64,000 bases of DNA from Pseudorhodoferax aquiterrae (GCF_014652235.1 NZ_BMYK01000002.1:248001-312000), one strand, 5' to 3'. Positions 25,773-34,794 are shown, counted from the stretch's first letter. The notes: generated by a model not told the origin, from the sequence alone. A program made the numbers and translations.

Positions 25773-26258
25773 ATGGCCCGCGCACGCAAGACTCCCCCGC
25801 CCGCCCCCGCACCCAGTTTCGAGCCGCTGGACACCAGCGTGCTGGAAGGCCTGATCGGCTACAACGCCCGCCGGGCCGCCATCGCCATCGGCGGCGTGTT
25901 CTTCGAGCGCATGGCGCCCTACGGGCTCACGCAGGCGGATTTCTCGGTGCTGGCCCTGCTCGCGCACAACCCGGGCGCGACCTCGCGCCAGCTCTGCGCC
26001 ACGCTGGACATCCTGCCGCCCAATTTCGTGAACCTGATCGCCGCGCTGGACCGGCGCGGCCTCATCGAACGCCGGCCGCACCCGCGCGACGGCCGCGCCG
26101 TCGGCCTGCACCTGACCGAGGCCGGCCATGCGCTCGCGCAGGAAACCGAGAAGGTCGTCGTGGAACTGGAGAACGAACTGGCGGGGCGGCTCACGGAGCG
26201 CGAGCGCGCGACCGTACAGCGGCTGCTGCAGAAGTTCTACCTGCGCGGCGAGCGCTGA
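25773..26258 (+). CDS. MarR-family regulator, probable hydroxycinnamate repressor
   Basis: This encodes 161 aa. Winged-helix DNA-binding elements are the helices around SRQLCATLDILPPNFVNLIAALDRRGLIERR and the wing HPRDGRAVGLHLTEAG. It is the last gene of the catabolic operon, 16 bases after the dehydrogenase. MarR proteins control several known ferulate/coumarate clusters and respond to the hydroxycinnamoyl-CoA. The palindrome at 17771-17789 is the obvious target. If so, the operon is autoregulated, because this gene lies at its end. Ligand and target are inferred. Confidence 0.87.
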   Translation: MARARKTPPPAPAPSFEPLDTSVLEGLIGYNARRAAIAIGGVFFERMAPYGLTQADFSVLALLAHNPGATSRQLCATLDILPPNFVNLIAALDRRGLIERRPHPRDGRAVGLHLTEAGHALAQETEKVVVELENELAGRLTERERATVQRLLQKFYLRGER

Positions 26259-26278
26259 ACGCCCGCCGCTGCTGCGGC

Positions 26279-26800
26279 TCAGCCGCCGATCACGCCGCAG
26301 GCGATGCGTGCCCCGCCACCGCCCAGCGGGGCCGGGTGGTCGGCATGGTTGTCGCCACCGGCATGCACCATCAGCGCGCGTTGGCGCACGTCGGCCAGCT
26401 TCAGGCGCGGGCCCAGCACGGGCGCGGTGGCGCTGCCGTCGGCCGCGACGTACAGCGGCGGCAAGTCTCCCAGGTGGCCGTCGCTCCAGGGCTCGCCATG
26501 CTTCTTGGTGCCCGCGGGATCCAGGTGACCGCCGGCGCCGCCGGCCGGCACGACGTTGCCCGCGCTCTCGCTGGGCACGCACGAGGGGTTCTCGTGCACA
26601 TGAAAGCCGTGCAGGCCGGGCGGCAGGCCCTTGAGTGCGGGATAGAAGGCCAGGCCGTAGGCGGTCTCGACGATGCGGACCGTGCCCACGTCGGCACCTG
26701 CGCCCTGCTTGTCGGCGATGTGCAGAGGCACCGTGGTCTCGGCGGCGAAGGCGGTCGAGGCGGCCAGCAGCGCGCCAGCGGCCATGAGCAGTGGTTTCAT
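26279..26800 (-). CDS. sodC: Cu/Zn superoxide dismutase, periplasmic
   Basis: This encodes 173 aa from ATG 26800 (GGAG eight bases upstream); a TTG six bases earlier is also in frame. The signal peptide ends AFA-AE at about residue 20. Metal ligands are in [11 protein letters not shown] (His-x-His plus the disulfide Cys), [22 protein letters not shown] and [13 protein letters not shown], and the last Cys is in ARIACGVI. It dismutates superoxide in the periplasm. It is convergent with the MarR gene (20 bases between stops) and not part of the catabolic island. Confidence 0.95.
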   Translation of the reverse strand: MKPLLMAAGALLAASTAFAAETTVPLHIADKQGAGADVGTVRIVETAYGLAFYPALKGLPPGLHGFHVHENPSCVPSESAGNVVPAGGAGGHLDPAGTKKHGEPWSDGHLGDLPPLYVAADGSATAPVLGPRLKLADVRQRALMVHAGGDNHADHPAPLGGGGARIACGVIGG

Positions 26801-27065
26801 CGTCAAATCTCCGGGTCGTCACGTTGAAGAAGCATGGCTGACCGACACGGCGCGCGCCGCGCGGCCCGCACGCGCCGCACCGCCAGCGCCCGGCCTGGCT
26901 GGCGGCATGGTACCCAGGCGCCGCGGCCGCGCAGGGAGCCCGCATCGTGCATCCGGTGGATGCCCGCACCGGCCAGGGCCCGCCGGCAGACAGCCCCTAA
27001 AATCGCCGCCTTCGCGTTCCCGCCCCGCCGTGCCCGCGCGGCACCGCCTCCCGTCTGGATTTCCC

Positions 27066-29945
27066 ATGAGCGACACCCCCGAACAACCCGGCCTGGCCGA
27101 ACTGTCCAAGTCCTTTGAACCTGCCGCCCTCGAGGCCTACTGGGGGCCCGAATGGGAGCGCCGCGGCCTCGGCGCCGCGGGCGTGCGCGGCACGGGCGTG
27201 CCCGATGCGAACGCGCCCTCCTTCGCGATCCAGCTGCCGCCGCCCAACGTCACGGGCACGCTGCACATGGGCCATGCGTTCAACCAGACCATCATGGACG
27301 CGCTGACGCGCCACCACCGCATGGCGGGCTTCAACACGGCCTGGGTGCCCGGCACCGACCACGCCGGCATCGCCACGCAGATCGTGGTGGAGCGCCAGCT
27401 GCAGGAGCAGGGCATCAGCCGCCACGACCTGGGCCGCGCCGCGTTCACGGCCAAGGTCTGGGAGTGGAAGCAGCAATCGGGCAACACCATCACCACGCAG
27501 ATGCGCCGCATGGGCGACAGCGTGGACTGGAGCCGCGAGTACTTCACGATGGACAACAAGCTGTCCAGGGTCGTGACCGACACCTTCGTGAAGCTCTACG
27601 AGCAGGGCCTGATCTACCGCGGCAAGCGCCTCGTGAACTGGGACCCCAAGCTGCAGTCCGCCGTGTCCGACCTGGAGGTCGAGAGCGAGGAGAAGGACGG
27701 CTCGCTGTGGCACATCGCCTACCCGCTGGCCGACGGCTCGGGCAGCCTCACCGTGGCGACCACGCGGCCCGAGACCATGCTGGGCGACGTGGCCGTGATG
27801 GTGCACCCTGAGGACGAGCGCTACACGCATTTGATCGGCAAGACCGTGGTGCTGCCGCTGGTGGGGCGCGAGATCCCCGTCATCGCCGACGACTACGTGG
27901 ACAAGGCCTTCGGCACGGGCGTCGTGAAGGTGACGCCCGCGCACGACGTGAACGACTATGCCGTGGGCCAGCGCCACAAGCTGCCCATGATCTGCGTGCT
28001 GACGCTGCAGGCCACCATCAACGACGAGGCGCCCGAGAAGTACCGCGGCCTGAACCGCTTCGTGGCACGCAAGGCCATCGTGGCCGACCTCGAGGCCATC
28101 GGCGCGCTGGTGGAAACCAAGAAGCACAAGCTCACGGTGCCAATCTGCACGCGCACGGGCGAGGTGGTCGAGCCCATGCTGACCGACCAGTGGTTCGTCG
28201 CCATGACCAAGGTCTCGGAGCAGGATCCGACCGGCAAGAGCATCGCCCAGAAGGCCATCGACGCCGTCAAGAGTGGCGAGGTGCGCTTCGTGCCCGAGAA
28301 CTGGGTCAACACCTACGACCAGTGGATGGGCAACATCCAGGACTGGTGCATCAGCCGCCAGCTCTGGTGGGGCCACCAGATCCCGGCCTGGTACGACGAG
28401 GACGGCAAGGTCTACGTGGCGCGCAGCGAGGCCGATGCGCAGGCCCAGGCGCCGGGCAAGACACTGCGCCGCGACGAGGACGTGCTGGACACCTGGTATT
28501 CCTCGGCGCTGGTGCCGTTCAGCACCATGGGATGGCCGGAGCAGACCGACGCGCCCACCGACGACTACAACCTGTACCTGCCCTCCACCGTGCTCGTGAC
28601 GGGCTACGACATCATCTTCTTCTGGGTCGCCCGGATGATCATGATGACGACCCACTTCACGGGCCGCGTGCCGTTCAGGCACGTCTACATCCACGGCCTG
28701 GTGCGCGATGCGCAGGGCAAGAAGATGAGCAAGTCCGAGGGCAACGTGCTGGATCCGGTGGACCTCATCGACGGCATCGCGCTGGCCCCGCTGCTGGACA
28801 AGCGCACCACCGGCCTGCGCAAGCCCGAGACCGCGCCCCAGGTGCGCAAGAACACCGAGAAGGAGTTCCCCGAAGGCATCCCGGCCTACGGCGCGGACGC
28901 GCTGCGCTTCACCTTCGCGGCACTGGCCTCGCTGGGCCGCAGCATCAACTTCGACAGCAAGCGCTGCGAGGGCTACCGCAACTTCTGCAACAAGCTCTGG
29001 AACGCCACGCGCTTCGTGCTGATGCACTGCGAAGGCCGCGACTGCGGCCTGGCCGAGCACACCAAGGAGCAGTGCCAGCCTGGCGGTGAATTCCACGGCT
29101 ACATGCGTTTCAGCCAGGCCGACCGCTGGATCAGCTCGGTGCTGCAGCAGGTCGAGGCCGAGATCGCCAAGGGCTTCGCCGAGTACCGCCTGGACAACGT
29201 GGCCAATGCGCTCTACGACCTCGTCTGGAACCAGTTCTGCGACTGGTACCTGGAGATTGCCAAAGTGCAGATCCAGACCGGCAGCAAGGCCGAGCAGCGC
29301 GCCACGCGGCGCACGCTGATCCGCACGCTGGAGGCCATCCTGCGCCTGGCGCACCCCATCATCCCGTTCATCACCGAAGCGCTCTGGCAGAAGGTGGCCC
29401 CGGTGGCCGGCCTGCCCGGCCCCTCGGTCGCCGTGGCGAAGTATCCGCAGGCGCAGCCGGCCAAGATCGACGAGACCGCCATCGCCCACATGGCCAGGCT
29501 GCGCGCCGTGGTCGATGCCTGCCGCAACCTGCGTGGCGAGATGAACGTGTCGCCGGCCACCCGGCTGCCGCTCTACGTGGTCGGCGATGCCGAGTTCATG
29601 CGCGGCGCAGCCCCGGTGCTGCAGGCCCTGGCCAAGCTGGCCGAGGTCAAGGTGTTCGACGACGAGGCGGCCTGGCAAGCCGCTGCGCAATCGGCCCCCG
29701 TGGCCGTCGTCGGCGAGGCGCGTCTGGCGCTGTACGTGGAGGTCGACGCGGCGGCCGAGAAGGCACGCCTGGGCAAGGAAGTGGCCCGCATCCAGGGCGA
29801 GATCGCCAAGGCCAATGGCAAGCTCTCCAACGAGGCCTTCGTCGCCAAGGCACCGCCGGCCGTCATCGAGCAGGAGAAGAAGCGGGTAGCCGACTTCGGC
29901 GCCACGTTACAGAGGCTTCAAACGCAACTTGTACGATTGGGCTGA
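27066..29945 (+). CDS. valS: valyl-tRNA synthetase
   Basis: This encodes 959 aa starting at ATG 27066 ([19 protein letters not shown]). The class I signature HIGH appears as HMGHA within [14 protein letters not shown], and KMSKS as KKMSKSEGN. The editing domain has [17 protein letters not shown]. The C-terminal coiled-coil arm ends in [20 protein letters not shown]. Length is normal for the enzyme. It charges tRNA-Val. The 265 bases upstream carry no gene; a TAAAAT at 26998-27003 could be the -10 element, but I see no clear -35. Confidence 0.98.
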   Translation: MSDTPEQPGLAELSKSFEPAALEAYWGPEWERRGLGAAGVRGTGVPDANAPSFAIQLPPPNVTGTLHMGHAFNQTIMDALTRHHRMAGFNTAWVPGTDHAGIATQIVVERQLQEQGISRHDLGRAAFTAKVWEWKQQSGNTITTQMRRMGDSVDWSREYFTMDNKLSRVVTDTFVKLYEQGLIYRGKRLVNWDPKLQSAVSDLEVESEEKDGSLWHIAYPLADGSGSLTVATTRPETMLGDVAVMVHPEDERYTHLIGKTVVLPLVGREIPVIADDYVDKAFGTGVVKVTPAHDVNDYAVGQRHKLPMICVLTLQATINDEAPEKYRGLNRFVARKAIVADLEAIGALVETKKHKLTVPICTRTGEVVEPMLTDQWFVAMTKVSEQDPTGKSIAQKAIDAVKSGEVRFVPENWVNTYDQWMGNIQDWCISRQLWWGHQIPAWYDEDGKVYVARSEADAQAQAPGKTLRRDEDVLDTWYSSALVPFSTMGWPEQTDAPTDDYNLYLPSTVLVTGYDIIFFWVARMIMMTTHFTGRVPFRHVYIHGLVRDAQGKKMSKSEGNVLDPVDLIDGIALAPLLDKRTTGLRKPETAPQVRKNTEKEFPEGIPAYGADALRFTFAALASLGRSINFDSKRCEGYRNFCNKLWNATRFVLMHCEGRDCGLAEHTKEQCQPGGEFHGYMRFSQADRWISSVLQQVEAEIAKGFAEYRLDNVANALYDLVWNQFCDWYLEIAKVQIQTGSKAEQRATRRTLIRTLEAILRLAHPIIPFITEALWQKVAPVAGLPGPSVAVAKYPQAQPAKIDETAIAHMARLRAVVDACRNLRGEMNVSPATRLPLYVVGDAEFMRGAAPVLQALAKLAEVKVFDDEAAWQAAAQSAPVAVVGEARLALYVEVDAAAEKARLGKEVARIQGEIAKANGKLSNEAFVAKAPPAVIEQEKKRVADFGATLQRLQTQLVRLG

Positions 29946-30046
29946 CAGCAGCGCACCGTTTCGGATGGCATATGCATTGCTTGCCGAGCGGTATGCTGCC
30001 GCGTTTTTTGTGCTTCCCAATCCAATAGAAAGCGAATTGCATCACC

Positions 30047-30949
30047 ATGTCCAGCTACCAGAAGACCGTCACCAAAGCCGTTTTCCCCGTTGCCGGTCTC
30101 GGCACGCGTTTCCTGCCTGCCACCAAGGCCCAGCCCAAGGAGATGCTGCCGGTGGTGGACAAGCCGCTGATCCAGTACGCGGTCGAAGAGGCCTATGCGG
30201 CCGGCATCCGGCAGATGATTTTCGTGACGGGGCGTAACAAGCGCGCGATCGAAGACCACTTCGACACCGCCTACGAACTCGAGAGCGAACTGGAGACTGC
30301 TGGCAAGAAGGAACTGCTGGCCCTGGTGCGTTCGGTCGCGCCGGACGACATGTACTGCTCCTTCGTGCGCCAGCCGCGTTCGCTGGGCCTGGGCCATGCC
30401 GTGCTGTGCGCCGAGCACCTGGTCGGCAACGAGCCTTTCGGCGTGCTGCTGGCCGACGACCTGATGATCGGCCCGGCCGGGGGCAAGCCCGTGCTGGCGC
30501 AGATGACGGACGCCTTCAGCCGCCTGGGCACCTCGCTGCTGGCCGTGCAGGAAGTGCCGCTGGAGCAGGTCCGCCGCTACGGCATCGTGGCCGGCGAGAA
30601 GGTCACCAACATCGAAGGCGGCCGACTCACGCGCGTGAGCCACATGGTGGAGAAGCCGGCGCCCGAATCGGCGCCCTCGCGCATGGGCGTGGCGGGCCGC
30701 TACATCCTGACGCCGGCGGTGTTCGGCCACATCCGCAACCAGGAGCGCGGCGCCGGCGGCGAAATCCAGCTGACCGACGGCATCGCCGGCCTGCTCAACA
30801 CCGAGATCGTCCATGCCTTCGAATACGAGGGCAAGCGCTTCGACTGCGGCAGCAAGCACGGCTTCCTGGAAGCCACGGTGGAGCTCGCGCTGCAGCACCC
30901 GGAAGTGAACAAGGGCTTCCGCGAGTACCTCAAGGGCCTCGCCATCTGA
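30047..30949 (+). CDS. galU: UTP-glucose-1-phosphate uridylyltransferase
   Basis: This encodes 300 aa. The nucleotidyltransferase signature [20 protein letters not shown] with the catalytic [10 protein letters not shown] is at residues 12-42. LADDLMI, RYGIVAG and [11 protein letters not shown] are further GalU landmarks. It makes UDP-glucose for exopolysaccharide, LPS and glycan precursors. That fits a cell that also uses PEP-CTERM/exosortase surface proteins, though no eps gene is here. It lies 101 bases after valS and is probably transcribed on its own. Confidence 0.97.
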   Translation: MSSYQKTVTKAVFPVAGLGTRFLPATKAQPKEMLPVVDKPLIQYAVEEAYAAGIRQMIFVTGRNKRAIEDHFDTAYELESELETAGKKELLALVRSVAPDDMYCSFVRQPRSLGLGHAVLCAEHLVGNEPFGVLLADDLMIGPAGGKPVLAQMTDAFSRLGTSLLAVQEVPLEQVRRYGIVAGEKVTNIEGGRLTRVSHMVEKPAPESAPSRMGVAGRYILTPAVFGHIRNQERGAGGEIQLTDGIAGLLNTEIVHAFEYEGKRFDCGSKHGFLEATVELALQHPEVNKGFREYLKGLAI

Positions 30950-30960
30950 GCCCCCCGCAA

Positions 30961-30983
30961 CCGGCGCCCGCCCTGGGCGCCGG
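30961..30983. terminator. GC hairpin between convergent galU and TusA-like genes
   Basis: A perfect 9-bp stem, CCGGCGCCC/GGGCGCCGG with a 5-base loop, sits between the converging stop codons. There is no T tract on either side, so it may act as a bidirectional stop or only shield 3' ends. Confidence 0.45.
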
Positions 30984-30986
30984 GGC

Positions 30987-31226
30987 TCAGCGCCGGCGCA
31001 GCACGTGGATGAACTCGGCGCCGACGGTGCTCTGCTGCACCAGCTCGTTGCCGGTCTGCTTGGCGAAGGCCTGGAAGTCGCGCATCGAGCCCGGATCGGT
31101 GGCCACCACACGCAGCAGCTTGCCGCTGTCCATGTCGCTCAGCGCTTTCTTGGCCTTGAGGATGGGCAGCGGGCAGTTCAGGCCGCGGGTGTCGATTTCC
31201 TTGTCGATGCTGATGTCGGTGTCCAT
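30987..31226 (-). CDS. TusA-family sulfur carrier protein
   Basis: This encodes 79 aa from ATG 31226 with AGGAG just upstream. The core RGLNCPLPILKAKKAL holds the Cys-Pro-x-Pro signature whose Cys carries persulfide sulfur in TusA-like proteins. The length and beta-alpha pattern are normal. TusA relatives deliver sulfur for tRNA thiolation, molybdenum cofactor or general sulfur trafficking; which one cannot be told here. It lies 32 bases downstream of the Nudix gene and close to cysM, so a sulfur-related transcription unit is plausible. Confidence 0.87.
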   Translation of the reverse strand: MDTDISIDKEIDTRGLNCPLPILKAKKALSDMDSGKLLRVVATDPGSMRDFQAFAKQTGNELVQQSTVGAEFIHVLRRR

Positions 31227-31258
31227 GGGGCTCCTCGCGATGCGGCGGCCGATTCTAG

Positions 31259-31774
31259 TCAGCGCTCGAGGTACTGCGGCGTGATGCCGCGCGAGAGCAG
31301 CCACTTGGCCAGCGCCTGGCCGGTGCCGGCGCGCCAGCACTTCACGTCCTCCAGCGCATAGAGCCGGTAGTCCACGAGCTCGGGCGACAGGCGCACCTCG
31401 CCGTGCGCCTGCGCGTGGTAGGCGATGATGACCTGGTTCATGCGCTGGAAGTCGTAGACGCCGACCAGGTCGAGCGCGCTGATCTCGAGCGCCGTCTCCT
31501 CCTGGATCTCGCGCCGGATGCCCTCCTCGGGCGATTCGCCGGCTTCCATGAAGCCCGTGATCAGCGCGTACATCTTGCCGGGCCACGCAGCATTGCGCGC
31601 CAGCAGCACCTTGCCCTCGTACTCGATGATGGCGGCCAGCACGGGCGTCGGGTTGTTCCAGTGCGTGTAGCTGCAGGAGACGCAGCGCAGGCGCTCCTTG
31701 GCGCCGCCGTCCTCCAGCGAGGTGATCCATTCCAGCGGCGTGGCGCACTGCGGACAGAACTTGAAGGGCTGCAT
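31259..31774 (-). CDS. Nudix hydrolase with N-terminal zinc ribbon
   Basis: This encodes 171 aa. Two Cys pairs near the N-terminus (CPQC and CVSC) form a zinc ribbon. The Nudix box GFMEAGESPEEGIRREIQEE follows at about residues 74-93 and is complete. The architecture resembles the C-terminal part of NAD-capped RNA/NADH pyrophosphatases, but the protein is shorter than NudC. The substrate is unknown; a nucleoside diphosphate derivative is expected. ATG 31774 is five bases after the cysM stop; an open extension upstream overlaps cysM and is not family sequence. Confidence 0.88.
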   Translation of the reverse strand: MQPFKFCPQCATPLEWITSLEDGGAKERLRCVSCSYTHWNNPTPVLAAIIEYEGKVLLARNAAWPGKMYALITGFMEAGESPEEGIRREIQEETALEISALDLVGVYDFQRMNQVIIAYHAQAHGEVRLSPELVDYRLYALEDVKCWRAGTGQALAKWLLSRGITPQYLER

Positions 31775-31779
31775 GGTGG

Positions 31780-32682
31780 TCACGCTGGAAAGACGCCGGT
31801 GGACAGGTAGCGGTCGCCGCGGTCGCAGACCACGAAGACGATGGTGGCGTTCTGCTCGCGCTGCGCGATCTGCTGCGCGACCCAGCAGGCGCCGGCGGCC
31901 GAGATGCCCGCGAAGATGCCTTCCTCGCGCGCGAGCCGGCGGCACATCTCCTCGGCATCGTCCTGGCCCACGTTGACCGTCTCGTCGACGCACGCGGGGT
32001 CGTAGATCTTGGGCAGGTATTCCTGCGGCCATTTACGGATGCCCGGGATGCGCGAGCCCTCGCTGGGCTGGGCGCCGATGACCTGGATCGCCGGGTTCTT
32101 TTCCTTGAGGAAGCGCGACACGCCCGTGATCGTGCCCGTCGTGCCCATGGCGCTCACGAAATGCGTGATGCGGCCCTGCGTGGCCTCCCACAGCTCCGGC
32201 CCGGTGGTTTCGTAGTGGATGCGCGGGTTGTCGGCGTTGGCGAACTGGTCGAGCACGCGGCCCTTGCCGTCGCGCTGCATCTGCTCGGCCAGGTCGCGCG
32301 CGTATTCCATGCCTCCGCTCTTGGGCGTCAGCAGCAGTTCGGCGCCGAAGGCCTTCATGGTCTGCGCCCGTTCGATCGACAGGTCCTCCGGCATGATCAA
32401 CACCATGCGGTAACCCTTGATGGCGGCCGCCATGGCCAGCGCGATGCCGGTGTTGCCCGAGGTGGCTTCGATCAGCGTGTCGCCCGGCCGGATCTCGCCA
32501 CGCTCCTCGGCGCGCCGGATCATCGATACGGCAGGCCGGTCCTTGACCGAGCCAGCCGGGTTGTTGCCCTCGAGCTTGCCCAGGACGACATTGCCGCGGG
32601 CCTTGTTGTCCGCAGCGCCGATGCGCTGCAATGCCACGAGCGGCGTGCGGCCGATGGCGTCTTCAATCGTCGGGTATTGCAT
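31780..32682 (-). CDS. cysM: cysteine synthase B (O-acetylserine sulfhydrylase)
   Basis: This encodes 300 aa from ATG 32682. The PLP lysine lies in EGNNPAGSVKDRPA (residues about 40-53) and the phosphate loop in EATSGNTGIALAMAAA. MGTTGTITGVSRFLKEKNP is a further family block. Length and the MQYPTIEDAIGRTPLV start match CysM rather than CysK. It makes L-cysteine from O-acetylserine and sulfide or thiosulfate. The gene reads away from the tRNA-Leu locus, and the start region overlaps the likely promoter area of the tRNA. Confidence 0.95.
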   Translation of the reverse strand: MQYPTIEDAIGRTPLVALQRIGAADNKARGNVVLGKLEGNNPAGSVKDRPAVSMIRRAEERGEIRPGDTLIEATSGNTGIALAMAAAIKGYRMVLIMPEDLSIERAQTMKAFGAELLLTPKSGGMEYARDLAEQMQRDGKGRVLDQFANADNPRIHYETTGPELWEATQGRITHFVSAMGTTGTITGVSRFLKEKNPAIQVIGAQPSEGSRIPGIRKWPQEYLPKIYDPACVDETVNVGQDDAEEMCRRLAREEGIFAGISAAGACWVAQQIAQREQNATIVFVVCDRGDRYLSTGVFPA

Positions 32683-32724
32683 GGCTGGACTGTGCCATAA
32701 TTTCAGGCTGCCCATGGCGGCTAT

Positions 32725-32764
32725 GCCCGGGTGGTGAAATTGGTAGACGCAGGGGACTCAAAAA
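32725..32764 (+). pseudogene. broken 5' half of an intronless tRNA-Leu(CAA)
   Basis: Forty bases match the acceptor 5' strand, D arm and anticodon 5' stem of the tRNA-Leu at 32951 with one change (GCCCGGG instead of GCCCGAG). Unlike that gene, they run straight through the anticodon loop (CTCAAAA) with no intron. The match stops right after the loop, so no 3' half follows. It looks like a resident tRNA cut in the anticodon loop. A CATAAT at 32696-32701 could be the old -10 box. Confidence 0.8.
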
Positions 32765-32950
32765 TAGGGACTTCTACGTAGTTCTTGCTTGAGGTCACTG
32801 CCTGCCAAGCCGCATGGGACAAGGGATTGAGTGATAAATCGCCTCTTGATCGAGATGCCTGCATTTCGAGCCAGGAGTCAGCTAGGAGCCAGGACGATGC
32901 AAGCTGGCTCCCAGTGAGGAGTAGATAGTTGAAGTAGCATCGTGCGTCAT
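32765..32950. other. AT-richer spacer between the two tRNA-Leu 5' halves
   Basis: These 186 bases hold no gene. They are visibly less GC-rich than the surroundings and contain small near-repeats (gccaggagtcagctaggagccagg). With the flanking direct repeats they look like the residue of an inserted element end. Confidence 0.5.
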
Positions 32951-33272
32951 GCCCGAGTGGTGAAATTGGTAGACGCAGGGGACTCAGACCAAATTTGAGC
33001 CCTCCGGGGGAAACCCCAGAGGTGAAGCCCGTCAAACTCGGCGAAGGCCCTGGACGCAAGTCCGAGCTAATACCGAGCCAAGCCCTGGAGCCGAAAGGCT
33101 CCTCGGAAGGTGTAGAGAGCAGACGGCGGGCACCTACGGCCGAAAGGCTATGGTGAAGGCGTGCTCCAGCCCACGAACGCCGTTTCTTCGGAGACGGCGG
33201 CGGCGAAAGCCGAAGTGGGAAGAAAATCCCCCGCCGCAAGGCGTGCCGGTTCGATTCCGGCCTCGGGCACCA
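32951..33272 (+). tRNA. tRNA-Leu (anticodon CAA), interrupted by a group I intron
   Basis: Exon 1 is 32951-32985 and exon 2 is 33223-33272; joined they give an 85-base tRNA with encoded CCA. The acceptor stem GCCCGAG/CTCGGGC is perfect. The anticodon stem GGGGA/TCCCC encloses the loop CTCAAAA, so the anticodon is CAA (codon UUG). A class II variable arm (CGCCGCAAGGCG) and the T arm GCCGGTTCGATTCCGGC follow. The intron lies between anticodon positions 34 and 35. A T-tailed hairpin follows at 33281. This copy looks functional if the intron splices. Confidence 0.93.
32986..33222 (+). ncRNA. group I intron (IC3-like) in the tRNA-Leu anticodon
   Basis: The 237-base insert carries the conserved core of bacterial tRNA group I introns, very like the Azoarcus tRNA-Ile ribozyme as I remember it. 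Landmarks are gtcaaactcggcgaaggcc (33031-33049), accgagccaagcc (33072-33084) and gaaggtgtagagagcagacg (33106-33125), with ctatggtgaaggc further on. It ends in G (33222), as required, and encodes no homing endonuclease. P1 can form as CTCAGA with TTTGAG, which puts a C-G pair at the 5' splice site where U-G is nearly universal. Confidence 0.9.
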
Positions 33273-33280
33273 ATTCAAGA

Positions 33281-33310
33281 GCCGCCTCTGTCAAGCAGAG
33301 GCGGCTTTTT
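33281..33310 (+). terminator. rho-independent terminator after tRNA-Leu
   Basis: A 10-bp perfect stem GCCGCCTCTG/CAGAGGCGGC with loop TCAAG is followed by TTTTT (33306-33310). It ends the plus-strand tRNA transcript. The loop contains the stop codon of the converging DUF2274 gene, so the coding end and the terminator overlap. Confidence 0.85.
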
Positions 33311-33533
33311 CGTTCTTGGTCTGCGTGCGCTTGAATCCTCGATCCCCCGCCATGAAGGTTTCCAGCATGTACGGGATCAGCATCGTGGCATCGACCGCCT
33401 CCCCATACGCCTGCGCGTACAGCGCGGCATAGCGGTCAAGGTCGGCTTTCAGGCTGACCGAGCACGCAAAGGTTAGCTTCGTGGACTCCAGCTTGGGCAG
33501 CGGCCCCAGCCGCAATTTCTTCGTCGTGCTCAT
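33291..33533 (-). CDS. DUF2274 protein, last gene of the trb operon
   Basis: This encodes 80 aa (MSTTKKLRLGPLPKLESTKL...). ATG 33533 overlaps the trbI stop by four bases (ATGA). It is a small ribbon-helix-helix-like protein of the DUF2274 family regularly found after trbI in Tn4371-type elements. The middle, KADLDRYAALYAQAYGEAVD, reads like an RHH dimer helix, so a DNA-binding or accessory role is possible. Its last codons lie inside the tRNA-Leu terminator hairpin. Confidence 0.85.
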   Translation of the reverse strand: MSTTKKLRLGPLPKLESTKLTFACSVSLKADLDRYAALYAQAYGEAVDATMLIPYMLETFMAGDRGFKRTQTKNEKAASA

Positions 33534-34792
33534 CGCATCGCCCCCCGCTGGAAGAACATCGGCTGGTACGGTCGCAACACCAGATCGCGGTTGACGATGA
33601 TCCGCACCGGCAGGCCCGGCCGCTCCGTCAAGGTCGGCTGAATGTTCATGTTGCGCCGGGTCATCTCCTGGCCGACCTGATTGATGCTGTCCTGCGCGCT
33701 GTCGCGCCCGGCAATCACGATGCGGTTGCCGTTCTGCCGGTTCTCCGGCGCGGCCAGCTCCGCGCCCACGCCCAGCAGTGTCGTCAGCGCCGCACCGGCA
33801 AAGACGCGATCCCAGTGCCAATCGACGCCATCCTCCAGGCCGGAGTAGCCGGCCGGGTCGGCGCCCGCGAGGTTGTCGAGCTTCAGCGAAGACGTATCCG
33901 GCAAGATAATGCGGTTCCACACCACCTGCACGCGGCTCTGCCCATAGCTCATCTGGCTGTTGTACTTGCCCATGAGGCGCGAGCCCTGAGGGATCAACAG
34001 AAACTTGCCCGTGGCCGAGTCGTAGACCGGCTCCGTCACCGTGCCAATCACGTCGCCCGGCAGGTCCGACTTGATGCCTGTCACCAGCGCCCCGGCGATC
34101 ACCGTCCCGGCCATCATCTGGTACGGCGAGGCTGGCATTTGCAGATTGCCAGAATTGCGGGTTTCCGTAGAACCGCCTTTCAGGAAAGCCTCTTTCTGGT
34201 CTTGCCGGTTCTGCACGGCGGTCGGGTCGGCAGGCTGGGCAGCCGTCGAGGCCGGCCCAGCGGCCAGCGGGTCGAAGCCCGCCAAGGTCGATGCCGGGCC
34301 AGCCGCTTGCGCAGTCGCTGGCGCTGCGGTCTTGCCGGGCGTACCAGAATGGAAGAACACCGAGGAAGCCGCTGCCGCTTCGGCTTCCTTGCGCCGAGCG
34401 TCCTCCGGGTCGTGGCCCGGTGGCGCATACGTGGGTGTCACCGGCTGCTGCGCCTTCACGATGGCAGGGCCGAGATCGCCCGGCAGCGGCGGCCCCAGCT
34501 CCGGCACCTTCCGCAGCTTGGAGTAATCCGAAGGCAGGCCATCCAGCCCCTCGGACTTCGAGACGCGATCCACGTTGTAAAGCTCGGTCTGCTCGCCTGC
34601 GCCGCGCCGATGTGGCTGCAATGACCAGATCGTGGCCCCTAGCACGGCGACCGACAGGCCGCCCGTGAGCATGGCCAAGGTGCGCCGATTCAGGCGTGTG
34701 ACCGGGCGCGGCTGGGCGCGCAGCGCCACCGCCTCGGGCGCGACCTTGCCCGCCTGTGGCGTGCCAAGATCGCGAGTGTCGTCCTGGCTCAT
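33530..34792 (-). CDS. trbI: conjugal transfer protein TrbI (VirB10 homologue)
   Basis: This encodes 420 aa. A cytoplasmic N-terminus is followed by one membrane helix (TLAMLTGGLSVAVLGATIWSL, residues about 39-59), a long Pro/Ala-rich periplasmic stretch, and the VirB10 C-terminal barrel with IPQGSRLMGKYNSQMSYGQS and LAGADPAGYSGLEDGVDWHW. In type IV secretion it spans the envelope as part of the core channel with TrbG and TrbF. It ends with an overlap into DUF2274 and starts two bases after the trbG stop. Confidence 0.94.
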   Translation of the reverse strand: MSQDDTRDLGTPQAGKVAPEAVALRAQPRPVTRLNRRTLAMLTGGLSVAVLGATIWSLQPHRRGAGEQTELYNVDRVSKSEGLDGLPSDYSKLRKVPELGPPLPGDLGPAIVKAQQPVTPTYAPPGHDPEDARRKEAEAAAASSVFFHSGTPGKTAAPATAQAAGPASTLAGFDPLAAGPASTAAQPADPTAVQNRQDQKEAFLKGGSTETRNSGNLQMPASPYQMMAGTVIAGALVTGIKSDLPGDVIGTVTEPVYDSATGKFLLIPQGSRLMGKYNSQMSYGQSRVQVVWNRIILPDTSSLKLDNLAGADPAGYSGLEDGVDWHWDRVFAGAALTTLLGVGAELAAPENRQNGNRIVIAGRDSAQDSINQVGQEMTRRNMNIQPTLTERPGLPVRIIVNRDLVLRPYQPMFFQRGAMR

Positions 34793-34794
34793 GG

